Below the pieces are notes generated by a model. It made no database searches. It was not told where the DNA came from and worked only from the letters and a program-made list of their open reading frames with translations. A stretch of 64,000 bases of DNA from Rickettsiales bacterium. Its GTDB lineage: Bacteria; Pseudomonadota; Alphaproteobacteria; Rickettsiales; UBA8987. Shown here in pieces: positions 45,398-53,456 of this stretch (positions are counted from its first letter, which is position 1; the number at the start of each line of letters is the position of its first letter). A program made the position numbers and the translations under genes. Location: NCBI GenBank assembly GCA_020630095.1, contig JAHDCD010000007.1, forward strand, positions 54,629 through 118,628, read 5' to 3'.

Positions 45398-46451
45398 ATG
45401 AGTGATACAGGTGAGAAGAGAGATTTAGTGGTTTTTTTATGATGATCCATGCATTGATGGAGCATCTTCAGCGTGGGTTTTTCATAGGAAATTTGCAGAT
45501 GATTCTAATGTAAGAATTAATTATGTTCCAATATTCCATGGTAATCCTGAATCACGAAAAGAAAAGATATTAGAAAATGTGAGAGCTGATTCAGAGGTGT
45601 ATTTTGTAGATAATTATCCCGCGCAGGATGTTATTGATATTTTACTATCTCCAGATGAGGAGAATGATAATCAGCCTAGGTTGAAATCTTTAACAATTTT
45701 GGATCACCATAATGAAGATTTAAAGTCATATAGAAAGCCAAAAGCTTCTAAAGGGTTTAAGGCCCCTGAGCTTGAGTTGAAAATTGATATTGAGGAGCCT
45801 TCGGCGGCCTCACTTACATGGAAACATTTCTTTCCTGAAGATGAATTACCTGAGCTATTTGAATGGATTAATATGATGGAGCAGTCAACGGAGTTTCCAT
45901 CTACTGAGGATACGGCTGTAATGTCTTTTATAGACTCTCATGATATTCACAGCTCGCCGGAGAAGGCTTTTGAATCTTTAAGTAAGGTAATGTCTGTTGG
46001 TAAAAGCGAAGCTATTGAGAGTGGTTACGCGATATTGGCGGATCAAGAAAATAATATAGCCCTTATGTTACAAAATATTAGATATGCGGCGTTAAGGCCA
46101 ATTCCAAGAGCGCCAATTATGTATATTCCTATTGTTAATGGTGATGTTAAACATTTCGGTAGATACGTTACCAAGGCATTGCTGGATATTGCTGTGGAAG
46201 GTACTAATCCGGGTGTTGGCTTGGCTTGGTATCAGAAGGGCGATGGTTCTGTTTTAATGAGCATTAGAACTAATGGTTACCCTGATGCGGGTAGGCTTGC
46301 TAGGCATTTGGGAGAAAAAATTGGCTGTGGTGGCAATGGTAGAGAAACTATGGCTGCAGTTCAGTTTAAGGATTTAGCACAGTTTGTTGAAAATGTTCCA
46401 ACATATAAAGCTGAAGAGGTTAGGGATATGGCCTGGGAAAAGTTTAAGTAG
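45398..46451 (+). CDS. DHH-family phosphoesterase, split by a one-base frameshift
   Basis: From ATG 45398 the frame reads MSDTGEKRDLVVFL and stops at 45440. Dropping one T from a run of seven (45432-45438) restores FYDDPCIDGASSAWVFHRKF, the first DHH motif, and joins the long frame that runs to 46451. That frame has VYFVDNYPAQ, LTILDHHNED (the DHH motif proper), and a C-terminal DHHA1-like part (DAGRLARHLGEKIGCGGNGRETMAAVQF). The restored protein is about 350 residues. The family hydrolyses phosphodiesters such as nanoRNA or cyclic dinucleotides. Either a base-calling error, a recent mutation or slippage explains the break; an internal GTG at 45579 gives a truncated product lacking the first metal motif. 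Confidence 0.8.
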
Positions 46452-46478
46452 AGTTTTATAATTTTTAATAAGATAATA

Positions 46479-46507
46479 AAAAAGGGGCTCGTTGGCCCCT
46501 TTTTGTT
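46479..46507. terminator. Bidirectional intrinsic terminator
   Basis: AAAAAGGGGC and GCCCCTTTTT form a perfect 10-bp stem around TCGTTG, flanked by A and T tracts. It separates the convergent DHH gene and coxA and can serve both. Confidence 0.9.
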
Positions 46508-46522
46508 TTATGCCGTTACCAA

Positions 46523-48148
46523 TTAATGGTGTGGGTCGTGCTTTTCAAGATACGTAAGTTTTGGAGTATCTTCGAAGCAGTGGAATGGAGGTGGCGAAGG
46601 TACTGTCCACTCAAGCGTGGTAATACCGCCATCCTTACCATAATCAGATTCATGCATTTCTTCACCCCATTGGTTATTCTTTATGCGCTTACCTTTCTTT
46701 AAAGTATGGAAGATAATGAATACGAATAAGAATGCTGAGATTAAAGATAGCACTGAGCCTACTGTAGATAAATAGTTCCACGGGCCGTAAGCATCTGGAT
46801 AGTCTGGAATTCTGCGTGGCATACCTGCTAACCCTAAGAAGTGTTGAGGGAAGAAGGTTAAGTTTGTTGCAAAGAACGTAAACCAGAAATGTATTTTACC
46901 TAAAGTTTCGTTATATGCGCGACCGCTCATTTTACCGAACCAGTAATAGAATGCACCATAGGCTGCGAATACTGCACCAAGGCTCATTACATAATGGAAG
47001 TGAGCTACTACGTAGTAAGTGTCGTGGAATGGTACTCTCATTGATTCGTTAGAAAGTACAACGCCAGTAACCCCGCCTAGCGTAAATATGAATATAAAGC
47101 CGATAGCATATAGCATTGGTGTTTTAAGGCTTATTGAACCGCCCCACATGGTTGCTATCCATGAGAATATTTTAACACCGGTAGGTATTGCGATAACCAT
47201 GGTGGCAAGCGAGAAGTAAATTCTTGTGGTAACGTCCATTCCGCTGGTAAACATATGGTGAGCCCATACAATGAAGCCAACTAAGCCGATACAGCTCATT
47301 GCGTAAACCATGCCCTTGTAGCCGAATACTGGCTTTTTAGAGAAGGTAGCTACGATATGCGAAATTACACCGAAACCTGGAAGGATAATAATATATACTT
47401 CAGGGTGACCGAAGAACCAAAATAAATGCTGGAATAAAACAGGGTCGCCAGAGCCTGAAGGGTCGAAGAAGTTTGTGCCGAAGTTTCTATCTGTTAATAG
47501 CATAGTAATTGCACCGGCAAGAACTGGTACTGCTAATAATAGTAGGAAGGCGGTAATTAAAATTGACCATACAAATAAAGGCATGCGTAATAAAGTCATC
47601 CCCTTAGGGCGCATGTTGAATATGGTAACAATTAAGTTAATTGAACCTAAAATTGATGAAATACCTAGTAAGTGAAGCGAGAAGATTACGAAATCTACTG
47701 CCATACCTGCGTGTCCTGTTGATGAGGATAGCGGCGGGTATAATGTCCAACCAGTACCTGCGCCACCATCTACCACAGATGATAATAATAGCAGGATAAA
47801 TGCAGGCGGAATTAACCAGAATGAGATGTTATTTAAACGCGGGAATGCCATGTCCGGTGCGCCTATCATTAAAGGTACAAACCAGTTACCGAAGCCACCT
47901 ACCATTGCAGGGATTATCATGAAGAATACCATGATAATAGCGTGGGCTGAGATAAGTACGTTATATAATTGGTGGTCGCCACCTAATACTTGAATGCCGG
48001 GTTCAGCAAGTTCTAAACGGAATGCAACAGAAAATGCTGCACCTGCGATACCTGCGAAGATAGCGAAGATTAAGTATAATGTGCCGATATCTTTATGGTT
48101 TGTTGAAAGTAACCATCTTCTCCAGCCTGTAGGATTTGCGTGTGCCAT
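46523..48148 (-). CDS. coxA: Cytochrome c oxidase subunit I
   Basis: The 541-residue protein has the 12-TM heme-copper oxidase subunit I pattern: [18 protein letters not shown] at the start, [21 protein letters not shown] (heme a His), [20 protein letters not shown] (CuB His and cross-linked Tyr), [32 protein letters not shown] (heme ligands). It reduces O2 at the inner membrane with proton pumping. Downstream of coxB with a palindromic repeat in the 119-bp gap. CtaB, CtaG and coxC are not next to it here. Confidence 0.97.
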   Translation of the reverse strand: MAHANPTGWRRWLLSTNHKDIGTLYLIFAIFAGIAGAAFSVAFRLELAEPGIQVLGGDHQLYNVLISAHAIIMVFFMIIPAMVGGFGNWFVPLMIGAPDMAFPRLNNISFWLIPPAFILLLLSSVVDGGAGTGWTLYPPLSSSTGHAGMAVDFVIFSLHLLGISSILGSINLIVTIFNMRPKGMTLLRMPLFVWSILITAFLLLLAVPVLAGAITMLLTDRNFGTNFFDPSGSGDPVLFQHLFWFFGHPEVYIIILPGFGVISHIVATFSKKPVFGYKGMVYAMSCIGLVGFIVWAHHMFTSGMDVTTRIYFSLATMVIAIPTGVKIFSWIATMWGGSISLKTPMLYAIGFIFIFTLGGVTGVVLSNESMRVPFHDTYYVVAHFHYVMSLGAVFAAYGAFYYWFGKMSGRAYNETLGKIHFWFTFFATNLTFFPQHFLGLAGMPRRIPDYPDAYGPWNYLSTVGSVLSLISAFLFVFIIFHTLKKGKRIKNNQWGEEMHESDYGKDGGITTLEWTVPSPPPFHCFEDTPKLTYLEKHDPHH

Positions 48149-48187
48149 TTTTTGTGTTTATGTTTGTGTTTATGTTAATTTTATGTT

Positions 48188-48257
48188 TGTCATCCCCGAC
48201 TTGATCGGGGATCTCGGGAAGCTCCTTTAGGAGATTCCCGCTTTCGCGGGAATGACA
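48188..48257. repeat. Dispersed palindromic repeat between coxB and coxA
   Basis: A 70-bp element, TGTCAT...ATGACA ended, with CCCCGACTTGATCGGGG and CCCGCTTTCGCGGG subhairpins. It is nearly identical to 52013-52082. It lies inside the coxB-coxA transcription unit without touching either frame. Confidence 0.85.
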
Positions 48258-48267
48258 TAGTATATTT

Positions 48268-49062
48268 TTATCCTTGCTCCTTAAGCCAACGTTGGAATTC
48301 AGATTTGCTAACCGCTTCAATAACGATTGGCATGAAACCATGACCTGGGCCGCAAAGCTCAGAACATTGTCCGCGGTAAGTACCTGGTCTGTTAATTCTT
48401 ACCCAAGTTTCGTTAAGTCTACCAGGTACAGCATCTAGCTTTAAGCCTAAAGAAGGCATTGCCCAGTTATGAATTACGCCGTTAGGAGCGGATGTTAAAA
48501 GGATTTTAACGTTAGTATCTATAGGTAGAACAACGCGGTTATCTACTTCTAATAAGCGAATTTGACCTTCGGTTAAGTCTTTATCTTCAATTAAGTAGCT
48601 TTCAAAAGTTACTTCAGATTCTGGATATTCATATTCCCAATAGAATTGGTGCCCAACAACTTTTAGCGTTAAGCTGTCATATTGTTTTCCAGCTTCTTGT
48701 GTGGCTGGTATTTTGTCGATGAATCTAGTTAAGCCAATAGATGGAATAGCGATCGCAACTACGATTAAAGTTGGAACGGCGAACCAGATTAACTCTAGTA
48801 AGTTATTATGCGTAGTTTTGCTTGGAGTAGGGTTTTTAGATGCTCTAAATTTCCAAATGCAATAGGCAAGTAAAGCCATTACGAAAACTGTAATAATTGT
48901 TATGATAACCATAAGGTAATCATGGAATCCGATAACCTTTTCCATTACTGGAGATGCAGGCGGTTGGAAGCCGATCTGCCATGGTTCGGAGTAGCCTTCA
49001 GGCTTAGCATTTACTAATGAAGGGGAGATTAAGCTTAAAATTAAAAGAATATATCTTTTCAT
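48268..49062 (-). CDS. coxB: Cytochrome c oxidase subunit II
   Basis: The 264-residue protein has a signal peptide (residues 1-19), two TM helices (about 48-70, 88-108) and a periplasmic cupredoxin domain. The CuA site is CSELCGPGHGFMPI (Cys, Cys, His, Met ligands) and VVGHQFYWEYEYP is the aromatic electron-entry segment. It passes electrons from cytochrome c to CoxA. It precedes coxA in the usual order. Confidence 0.97.
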   Translation of the reverse strand: MKRYILLILSLISPSLVNAKPEGYSEPWQIGFQPPASPVMEKVIGFHDYLMVIITIITVFVMALLAYCIWKFRASKNPTPSKTTHNNLLELIWFAVPTLIVVAIAIPSIGLTRFIDKIPATQEAGKQYDSLTLKVVGHQFYWEYEYPESEVTFESYLIEDKDLTEGQIRLLEVDNRVVLPIDTNVKILLTSAPNGVIHNWAMPSLGLKLDAVPGRLNETWVRINRPGTYRGQCSELCGPGHGFMPIVIEAVSKSEFQRWLKEQG

Positions 49063-49187
49063 AACTCGGTAGATTATACTGATAAGTTAATTAGCTATCA
49101 AGTATTAAATAGTTGGTGGTTTTTAGTTTGTAGTTGGTAGTATTTTTTAGTTAGTGTATAGCTGTAAAGTATTAAAAATAGAGTTGT

Positions 49188-49286
49188 CGTCATCGCGAGG
49201 AGCGAAGTGACGTGGCGATCCAGTGATCTTAACGTGTTGATATATTTCTGGATTGCCGCGCTCCTAAATGGTCGCTCGCAATGACG
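49188..49286. repeat. Dispersed palindromic repeat (CGTCATCGCGAGG type)
   Basis: A 99-bp element with ends CGTCAT/ATGACG, GCGAGGAGCGAAGTGACG on the left and CTGGATTGCCGCGC on the right. It belongs to a family distinct from the CCCCGACTTGATCGGGG type. Its last six bases include the ATG start codon of the next gene. Confidence 0.85.
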
Positions 49287-49946
49287 TTAAAATATATTGA
49301 AATAGGTAATACCGAAAATCCTAAAAATATCGTGTTTATTCTACATGGGTATGGGTCTAATAAGGAAAATATGATTCCAATAGCGCATGAGCTTAATGTT
49401 TCGGATGATATATTGTTTTGCGTGGTGGATGCTCCGTATGATTATAGCATGGGCGGTGGCGGTAAAATGTGGTTCGAAATATTTAATATGAGAACTGGTG
49501 GGCGCTTACCGGCTAAAGATGTTAAACGCGGTGTGGACGAGTGTTACTCTGTGTTACAAAGTTTCTTATTGGAGCGTTTAGAGAATTATAAACTTACTTG
49601 GGAAGATGCAATAATGAGTGGATTTTCGCAAGGTTGCATGCTTTCGCTTCATGTGGCCGTTATGGAAGGCATGGCGGGGCATAAAATTAAGGGCGTACTT
49701 GGATATTCTGGCCGTTTAATGTTTTTACCTTCAGAAATTAAGGCGATAACTTCTAACATTGCGTTGGCTCATGGTAATGTTGATGATGTAGTTGAATATG
49801 AACATTTAGCAGATGCTAAAGAGCGTTTAGCTAAGGTTGGTGTTGAGGCTAAAACCTTAACTTGCAATAATCTTGACCATGCCATAAACCTTGAAGGTAT
49901 AGAGTTTGGAAGGAGATTCTTGGAGAATCTTCTTAGCGAGGTGTAG
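49281..49946 (+). CDS. Phospholipase/carboxylesterase family alpha/beta hydrolase
   Basis: A 221-residue alpha/beta hydrolase: FILHGYGSNKENM oxyanion loop, SGFSQGCMLSLH nucleophile elbow (Ser), LAHGNVDDVVEYE (Asp) and NNLDHAINLEG (His) complete the triad, matching the YpfH/acyl-protein thioesterase-like group. The ATG is the final part of a palindromic repeat, and no upstream Shine-Dalgarno other than repeat sequence exists, so the repeat forms the 5' leader and supplies the start codon. Residue 5 onward matches family N-termini (YIEIG). Confidence 0.88.
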   Translation: MTLKYIEIGNTENPKNIVFILHGYGSNKENMIPIAHELNVSDDILFCVVDAPYDYSMGGGGKMWFEIFNMRTGGRLPAKDVKRGVDECYSVLQSFLLERLENYKLTWEDAIMSGFSQGCMLSLHVAVMEGMAGHKIKGVLGYSGRLMFLPSEIKAITSNIALAHGNVDDVVEYEHLADAKERLAKVGVEAKTLTCNNLDHAINLEGIEFGRRFLENLLSEV

Positions 49947-49981
49947 CGGGGGCGTAGCAGGTGTGTGGCGAGGATTAGCTT

Positions 49982-50764
49982 ATGGATTTAAAAGAGGCAT
50001 TACAGTTTCAGGTAGATATGGGGGCAGATGCGGTGATTGCGTCAGAAGGCATCAGGCATCAGGCATCAGGCATCAGGGGAGAGGAAGTAGGTAATCAGGG
50101 TTTTAGTGAAGCTAAGGCGCCTGAGTTAAAGGTTGTAGAAAACGTGAAAAAGGAAGAGAAACAGAAATTGGAAGATGGTGCGCGCGAGATAGCATCTAAA
50201 TGTAATAGTTTGGACGAACTGCGTGAAGCGGTGAATAATTATAAAGAGCTTCCATTATGTAAAACGGCTCAAAATGTTGTATTTTCGGATGGTAATGCAC
50301 AAGCTAAAATAATGCTTATTGGTGAAGCCCCTGGTGCTATGGAGGATGAAAAAGGGATTCCGTTCTGTGGCGATAGTGGGCAATTACTTGATAAGGCTTT
50401 AAGCTATATTGGAGTAACTCGTGCGGAGAATTTATATATCACTAATTGTGTATTCTGGCGCCCTCCGGGTAATAGAACTCCTACTCCAATTGAGAATCGT
50501 ACTTGTAAGCCGTTTTTAGAAAAGCATATTGCGCTTATTAAGCCTGATATTTTACTGCTTTGTGGTGGTAATGCGCTTATGACAGTTATGGGTAAGGAGC
50601 ATAAAATAACTAAATGCCATGGTGAGGATTTAGAATATAAAAATGATTTTATGGATAAGTCTGTTCGCGCTGTGCCGTTATATCATCCGTCATTATTATT
50701 ACGTAATCCGCCATTAAAACGTGAGTTCTGGGCTGATTTATTGAAGATTAAGGAAAGTATTTAG
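49982..50764 (+). CDS. Uracil-DNA glycosylase, family 4
   Basis: A 260-residue protein with LPLCKTAQNVVFSDG, LIGEAPGAMEDEKGIPFCGDSGQLLDKAL (motif A), ITNCVFWRPPGNRTPTPIENRTC (Cys for the Fe-S cluster) and VPLYHPSLLLRNPPLKREFWADL (motif C with HPS). It removes uracil from DNA. The N-terminal 85 residues are a poorly conserved lead; residues about 23-31 are encoded by a heptanucleotide tandem repeat at 50049-50076 and seem inserted. It follows the hydrolase gene by 35 bp. Confidence 0.92.
   Translation: MDLKEALQFQVDMGADAVIASEGIRHQASGIRGEEVGNQGFSEAKAPELKVVENVKKEEKQKLEDGAREIASKCNSLDELREAVNNYKELPLCKTAQNVVFSDGNAQAKIMLIGEAPGAMEDEKGIPFCGDSGQLLDKALSYIGVTRAENLYITNCVFWRPPGNRTPTPIENRTCKPFLEKHIALIKPDILLLCGGNALMTVMGKEHKITKCHGEDLEYKNDFMDKSVRAVPLYHPSLLLRNPPLKREFWADLLKIKESI
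50049..50076 (+). repeat. Four perfect GCATCAG heptanucleotide repeats
   Basis: Four head-to-tail copies of a 7-bp unit inside the 5' coding part of the glycosylase gene. Because 7 is not a multiple of 3, gain or loss of one unit would shift the frame upstream of the catalytic domain. Confidence 0.9.
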
Positions 50765-50784
50765 TATTGTGTTTTATGTATTGG

Positions 50785-50878
50785 GTCATTGCCCGACTTG
50801 ATCGGGCAATCCATCAACTAATATTTTGTTCTGTGGATGGATCTATTTATGGATTCGCCTATCAAGTAGGCGAATGAC
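50785..50878. repeat. Dispersed palindromic repeat downstream of murB operon
   Basis: A 94-bp element starting GTCATTGCCCGACTTGATCG and ending GCCTATCAAGTAGGCGAATGAC-like. Its right arm forms the last codons and the stop of the minus-strand gene at 50862. Confidence 0.8.
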
Positions 50879-51107
50879 TATTCATTATAGCTTCGATTAT
50901 ATTTTCGAATGATTTTATTAAATGTTTGTTATAGGCGATTTTGTCATTAATTGCCTCAAAGACCATATGCTGTAATTCTTCAGGTGAGTATTCGGCTAGT
51001 TCTTCTAATGAGTTTAGTTCTTCAACTTCGCCGAGCCAGTTGGCTATTTTTGGTCCGCACCAGTAAACGTTTTCAATGAATTTTTTATCTTTTTCGGATA
51101 GCGGCAT
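50862..51107 (-). CDS. Unknown 81-residue protein (ends within a repeat)
   Basis: The frame starts at an ATG overlapping the murB stop (TAATG), a strong hint that it is translated. The product is helical (DKKFIENVYWCGPKIANWL, LEELAEYSPEELQHMVFEAI), reminiscent of a helix-hairpin-helix or TfoX-C-like segment but not clearly assignable. The last five residues (SHSPT) and the TGA come from the palindromic repeat at 50785-50878, so the native C-terminus may have been replaced. Confidence 0.65.
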   Translation of the reverse strand: MPLSEKDKKFIENVYWCGPKIANWLGEVEELNSLEELAEYSPEELQHMVFEAINDKIAYNKHLIKSFENIIEAIMNSHSPT

Positions 51108-52003
51108 TAGCCGATAACTCTGATTTCCCAGTTAAGTTCAATGCCAGTTTTTTCTTTAACGGCTTGGGTTACTTGCTTGCCTAATTCAATTAAATCATTA
51201 GCAGAGGCCTGCCCAAGATTATTCATGAAGTTACAATGTTTTTCACTCATTTGGGCATCGCCTACACGTGCGCCGCGCATGCCTGCTTTATCAATTAATT
51301 CCCAAGCTTTATGCCCTTCTGGGTTTTTAAAGGTTGAGCCGCCAGTGCGGGTGCGGATGGGTTGCGTTTCTTCACGCTTGGTTTGAATATTCTTAATGCG
51401 TTCCGCTACGATATTTGGTTCTTCACTTTCAATTCTGAATGTGCCTTCAATGTAAATGTAATCGCGCGGTAAGCCGTTATGGCGGTATGAGAAGTTGAAG
51501 TCTGCGTTTTGTAATTCAATTATTTCGCCGGCTTTGTTTATTGCTTTGGCGGATATTAAAACGTCTGATGTTTCTGTGCCGTAAGCGCCGGCATTCATTG
51601 CTAATGCTCCGCCGATAGAACCTGGGATACCGCTTAAGAATTCAATGCCACCAAGCCCTTCGTTGATGCAGTAACTTGCAACATTAGCGTTTAAGCACGC
51701 TGCGCCTAGGGTGGTGGTTTTGCCTTCAGTTTTCATTTTGGCAAACTCTCTACCAAGTTTAATTACTACACCTCTAACGCCTTTATCTGAAACGATAATG
51801 TTAGAGCCAGCGCCGATGATATAATAAGGGATATCCTTGTTTAAATTTTTAATAAAATGGCTTAAGTCTTCAGTATCTTCAGGTTTAAATTGAATATCAG
51901 CTAATCCACCAACTTGGAACCAGTTGGATTTAGATAGATCTACATTTTCACGATATTTGCCGCGAACTTCGGGTAGATCGGATATTTGAATTTTATTCTT
52001 CAT
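51107..52003 (-). CDS. murB: UDP-N-acetylenolpyruvoylglucosamine reductase MurB
   Basis: From the ATG at 52003 the protein has 298 residues. FAD-binding segments SNWFQVGGLADIQFKP and YYIIGAGSNIIVSDKGVRGVVIKL, then GGIEFLSGIPGSIGGALAMNAGAYG, FSYRHNGLP and GGSTFKNPEGHKAWELIDKAG (catalytic Ser loop) are standard type I/II MurB. It makes UDP-MurNAc for peptidoglycan. An ATG at 52018 is in frame but is the end of a palindromic repeat and adds only MTNLK, so the later start is preferred. Confidence 0.94.
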   Translation of the reverse strand: MKNKIQISDLPEVRGKYRENVDLSKSNWFQVGGLADIQFKPEDTEDLSHFIKNLNKDIPYYIIGAGSNIIVSDKGVRGVVIKLGREFAKMKTEGKTTTLGAACLNANVASYCINEGLGGIEFLSGIPGSIGGALAMNAGAYGTETSDVLISAKAINKAGEIIELQNADFNFSYRHNGLPRDYIYIEGTFRIESEEPNIVAERIKNIQTKREETQPIRTRTGGSTFKNPEGHKAWELIDKAGMRGARVGDAQMSEKHCNFMNNLGQASANDLIELGKQVTQAVKEKTGIELNWEIRVIG

Positions 52004-52012
52004 TTTTAAGTT

Positions 52013-52082
52013 TGTCATCCCCGACTTGATCGAGGATCTCGGGAAGCTCCGGAAGGAGATTCCCGCCTACGCGGGAATGACA
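52013..52082. repeat. Dispersed palindromic repeat between holC and murB
   Basis: A 70-bp element closely matching 48188-48257 (TGTCAT ... ATGACA, CCCCGACTTGATCGAGG, CCCGCCTACGCGGG). Its left end places an outward ATG in frame with murB. Confidence 0.85.
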
Positions 52083-52090
52083 ATATTTTG

Positions 52091-52546
52091 TTACTTCTCG
52101 GCTTTCAGTTGCCATCCAGAGTCTTTAGTTTGTTCGAAATATTTTAGTTTATGTCCGCCTTCATCGGCTAGTTTTTTCCAGCGTGTGCGGGCGGCGGTAA
52201 GTTCATTATCATTTGCGCCGTTAAACATATCTAGCACTTTTGAATATTTGGTGGCAGAGCTTGGAATATCTTGCGTTAGGTTAACTAAAACATTGGCGTT
52301 ATTGATATTATTTTCTTCAACGCTTAGGTAAATAGGGTGTTGTTCATCGTTGCCATCTCCTGCTTTGCCGTGCGGCACAAAAGATGCTTTACCTAAGTTC
52401 CAAAGTGATTGATCAATTCGTTCTAGTTGCTCTTGCGAGTTGAAGATTACTAGCATTTTATTGTCACCATCAAGAGCCTTGCCTAGTAAGGGCTGAATGC
52501 CGCGCTCAAGCGGGGTGTGTAGTAATTGATAGAAAATATATTCCAT
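52091..52546 (-). CDS. holC: DNA polymerase III chi subunit HolC
   Basis: About 151 residues from the ATG at 52546 (a TTG two codons earlier also reads open). EYIFYQLLHTPLERGIQPLLGKALDGDNKMLVIFNSQEQLERID, LWNLGKASFVPHG, PIYLSVEENNINNANVLVNL and the C-terminal RWKKLADEGGHKLKYFEQ match HolC. Chi links the clamp loader to SSB. It heads a minus-strand unit with murB and the 81-residue gene. Confidence 0.9.
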   Translation of the reverse strand: MEYIFYQLLHTPLERGIQPLLGKALDGDNKMLVIFNSQEQLERIDQSLWNLGKASFVPHGKAGDGNDEQHPIYLSVEENNINNANVLVNLTQDIPSSATKYSKVLDMFNGANDNELTAARTRWKKLADEGGHKLKYFEQTKDSGWQLKAEK

Positions 52547-52575
52547 AAGCAAATGAATAGGATATAAACAATATC

Positions 52576-53430
52576 ATGTCAAAAATTACTATTCATAAGC
52601 CTGAAGATTTTGAAGGTATGCGTAAGGCGGGTAAGCTTGCGGCATCGATTTTAGATTATCTAACGCCGTTTGTTAAGGTTGGTGTAACTACTGAAGAGCT
52701 AGACAAGTTAGCGCATGATTTTACGCTAGAACATGGGGCGATTCCTGCGCCATTGAATTATGAAGGTTCTAATCAATATTCAACTACTGGCGGTGGTTTT
52801 CCGAAATCTATTTGTACATCGGTTAACGAGGTAGTGTGTCATGGGATTCCGAATGAATATAAGCTAAAGAATGGTGATATAGTTAACATTGATGTTACGG
52901 TTATTTTGGATGGATGGCATGGTGATACATCGCGCATGTTTTATGCAGGTGATGTGAAGCCGTTTAAGCGTAAATTAGTTGATGTTACTTATGAGGCTAT
53001 GATGGCAGGTATTAATATAGTTAAACCTGGGGTAAAGGTTTGTGATATTGGCGTTGCGATTGAGAATTATGTTAAAAAGCATGGTATAAATTATGGAGTG
53101 GTGCGTGATTTTTGTGGTCATGGGCTTGGTAAAACATTCCATAGTGAGCCTAATGTTTTGCATTATGATGTAGCGAAGCATGAGCCTGAGCGTATGAGGT
53201 TGCAGGATGTTACTTTGCAGGAAGGTATGTTCTTTACCATTGAGCCGATGATTAATATCGGCACGCATTTAACAAAAATGGATAAGCGCGATAAGCAAGG
53301 TTGGATAGCGCTTACAAAAGATAAGAAAGATTCCGCTCAGTTTGAGCATTCAATTGGTGTCACAAAAGATGGTGTAGAGATATTTACACTTAGCCCTAAG
53401 GGATGGACGAAACCTGATTATGAGGCATAA
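52576..53430 (+). CDS. map: Methionine aminopeptidase, type I
   Basis: The 284-residue protein has the pita-bread metallopeptidase motifs: CTSVNEVVCHGIPN (His), DIVNIDVTVILDGWHGDTSRMF (two Asp ligands), FCGHGLGKTFHSEPNVLHY (His), FFTIEPMIN (Glu) and AQFEHSIGVT (Glu). It removes the initiator Met. It is divergent from holC with 29 bp between starts, and is followed by mutL after 26 bp. Confidence 0.95.
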   Translation: MSKITIHKPEDFEGMRKAGKLAASILDYLTPFVKVGVTTEELDKLAHDFTLEHGAIPAPLNYEGSNQYSTTGGGFPKSICTSVNEVVCHGIPNEYKLKNGDIVNIDVTVILDGWHGDTSRMFYAGDVKPFKRKLVDVTYEAMMAGINIVKPGVKVCDIGVAIENYVKKHGINYGVVRDFCGHGLGKTFHSEPNVLHYDVAKHEPERMRLQDVTLQEGMFFTIEPMINIGTHLTKMDKRDKQGWIALTKDKKDSAQFEHSIGVTKDGVEIFTLSPKGWTKPDYEA

Positions 53431-53456
53431 GTGCTTAGGCATAAGGCATTAGTGAA

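Noticed and set aside
48093..48341. 82-codon minus-strand gene between coxB and coxA
   Set aside because: It reads through the palindromic repeat in a different frame over the ends of two certain genes.
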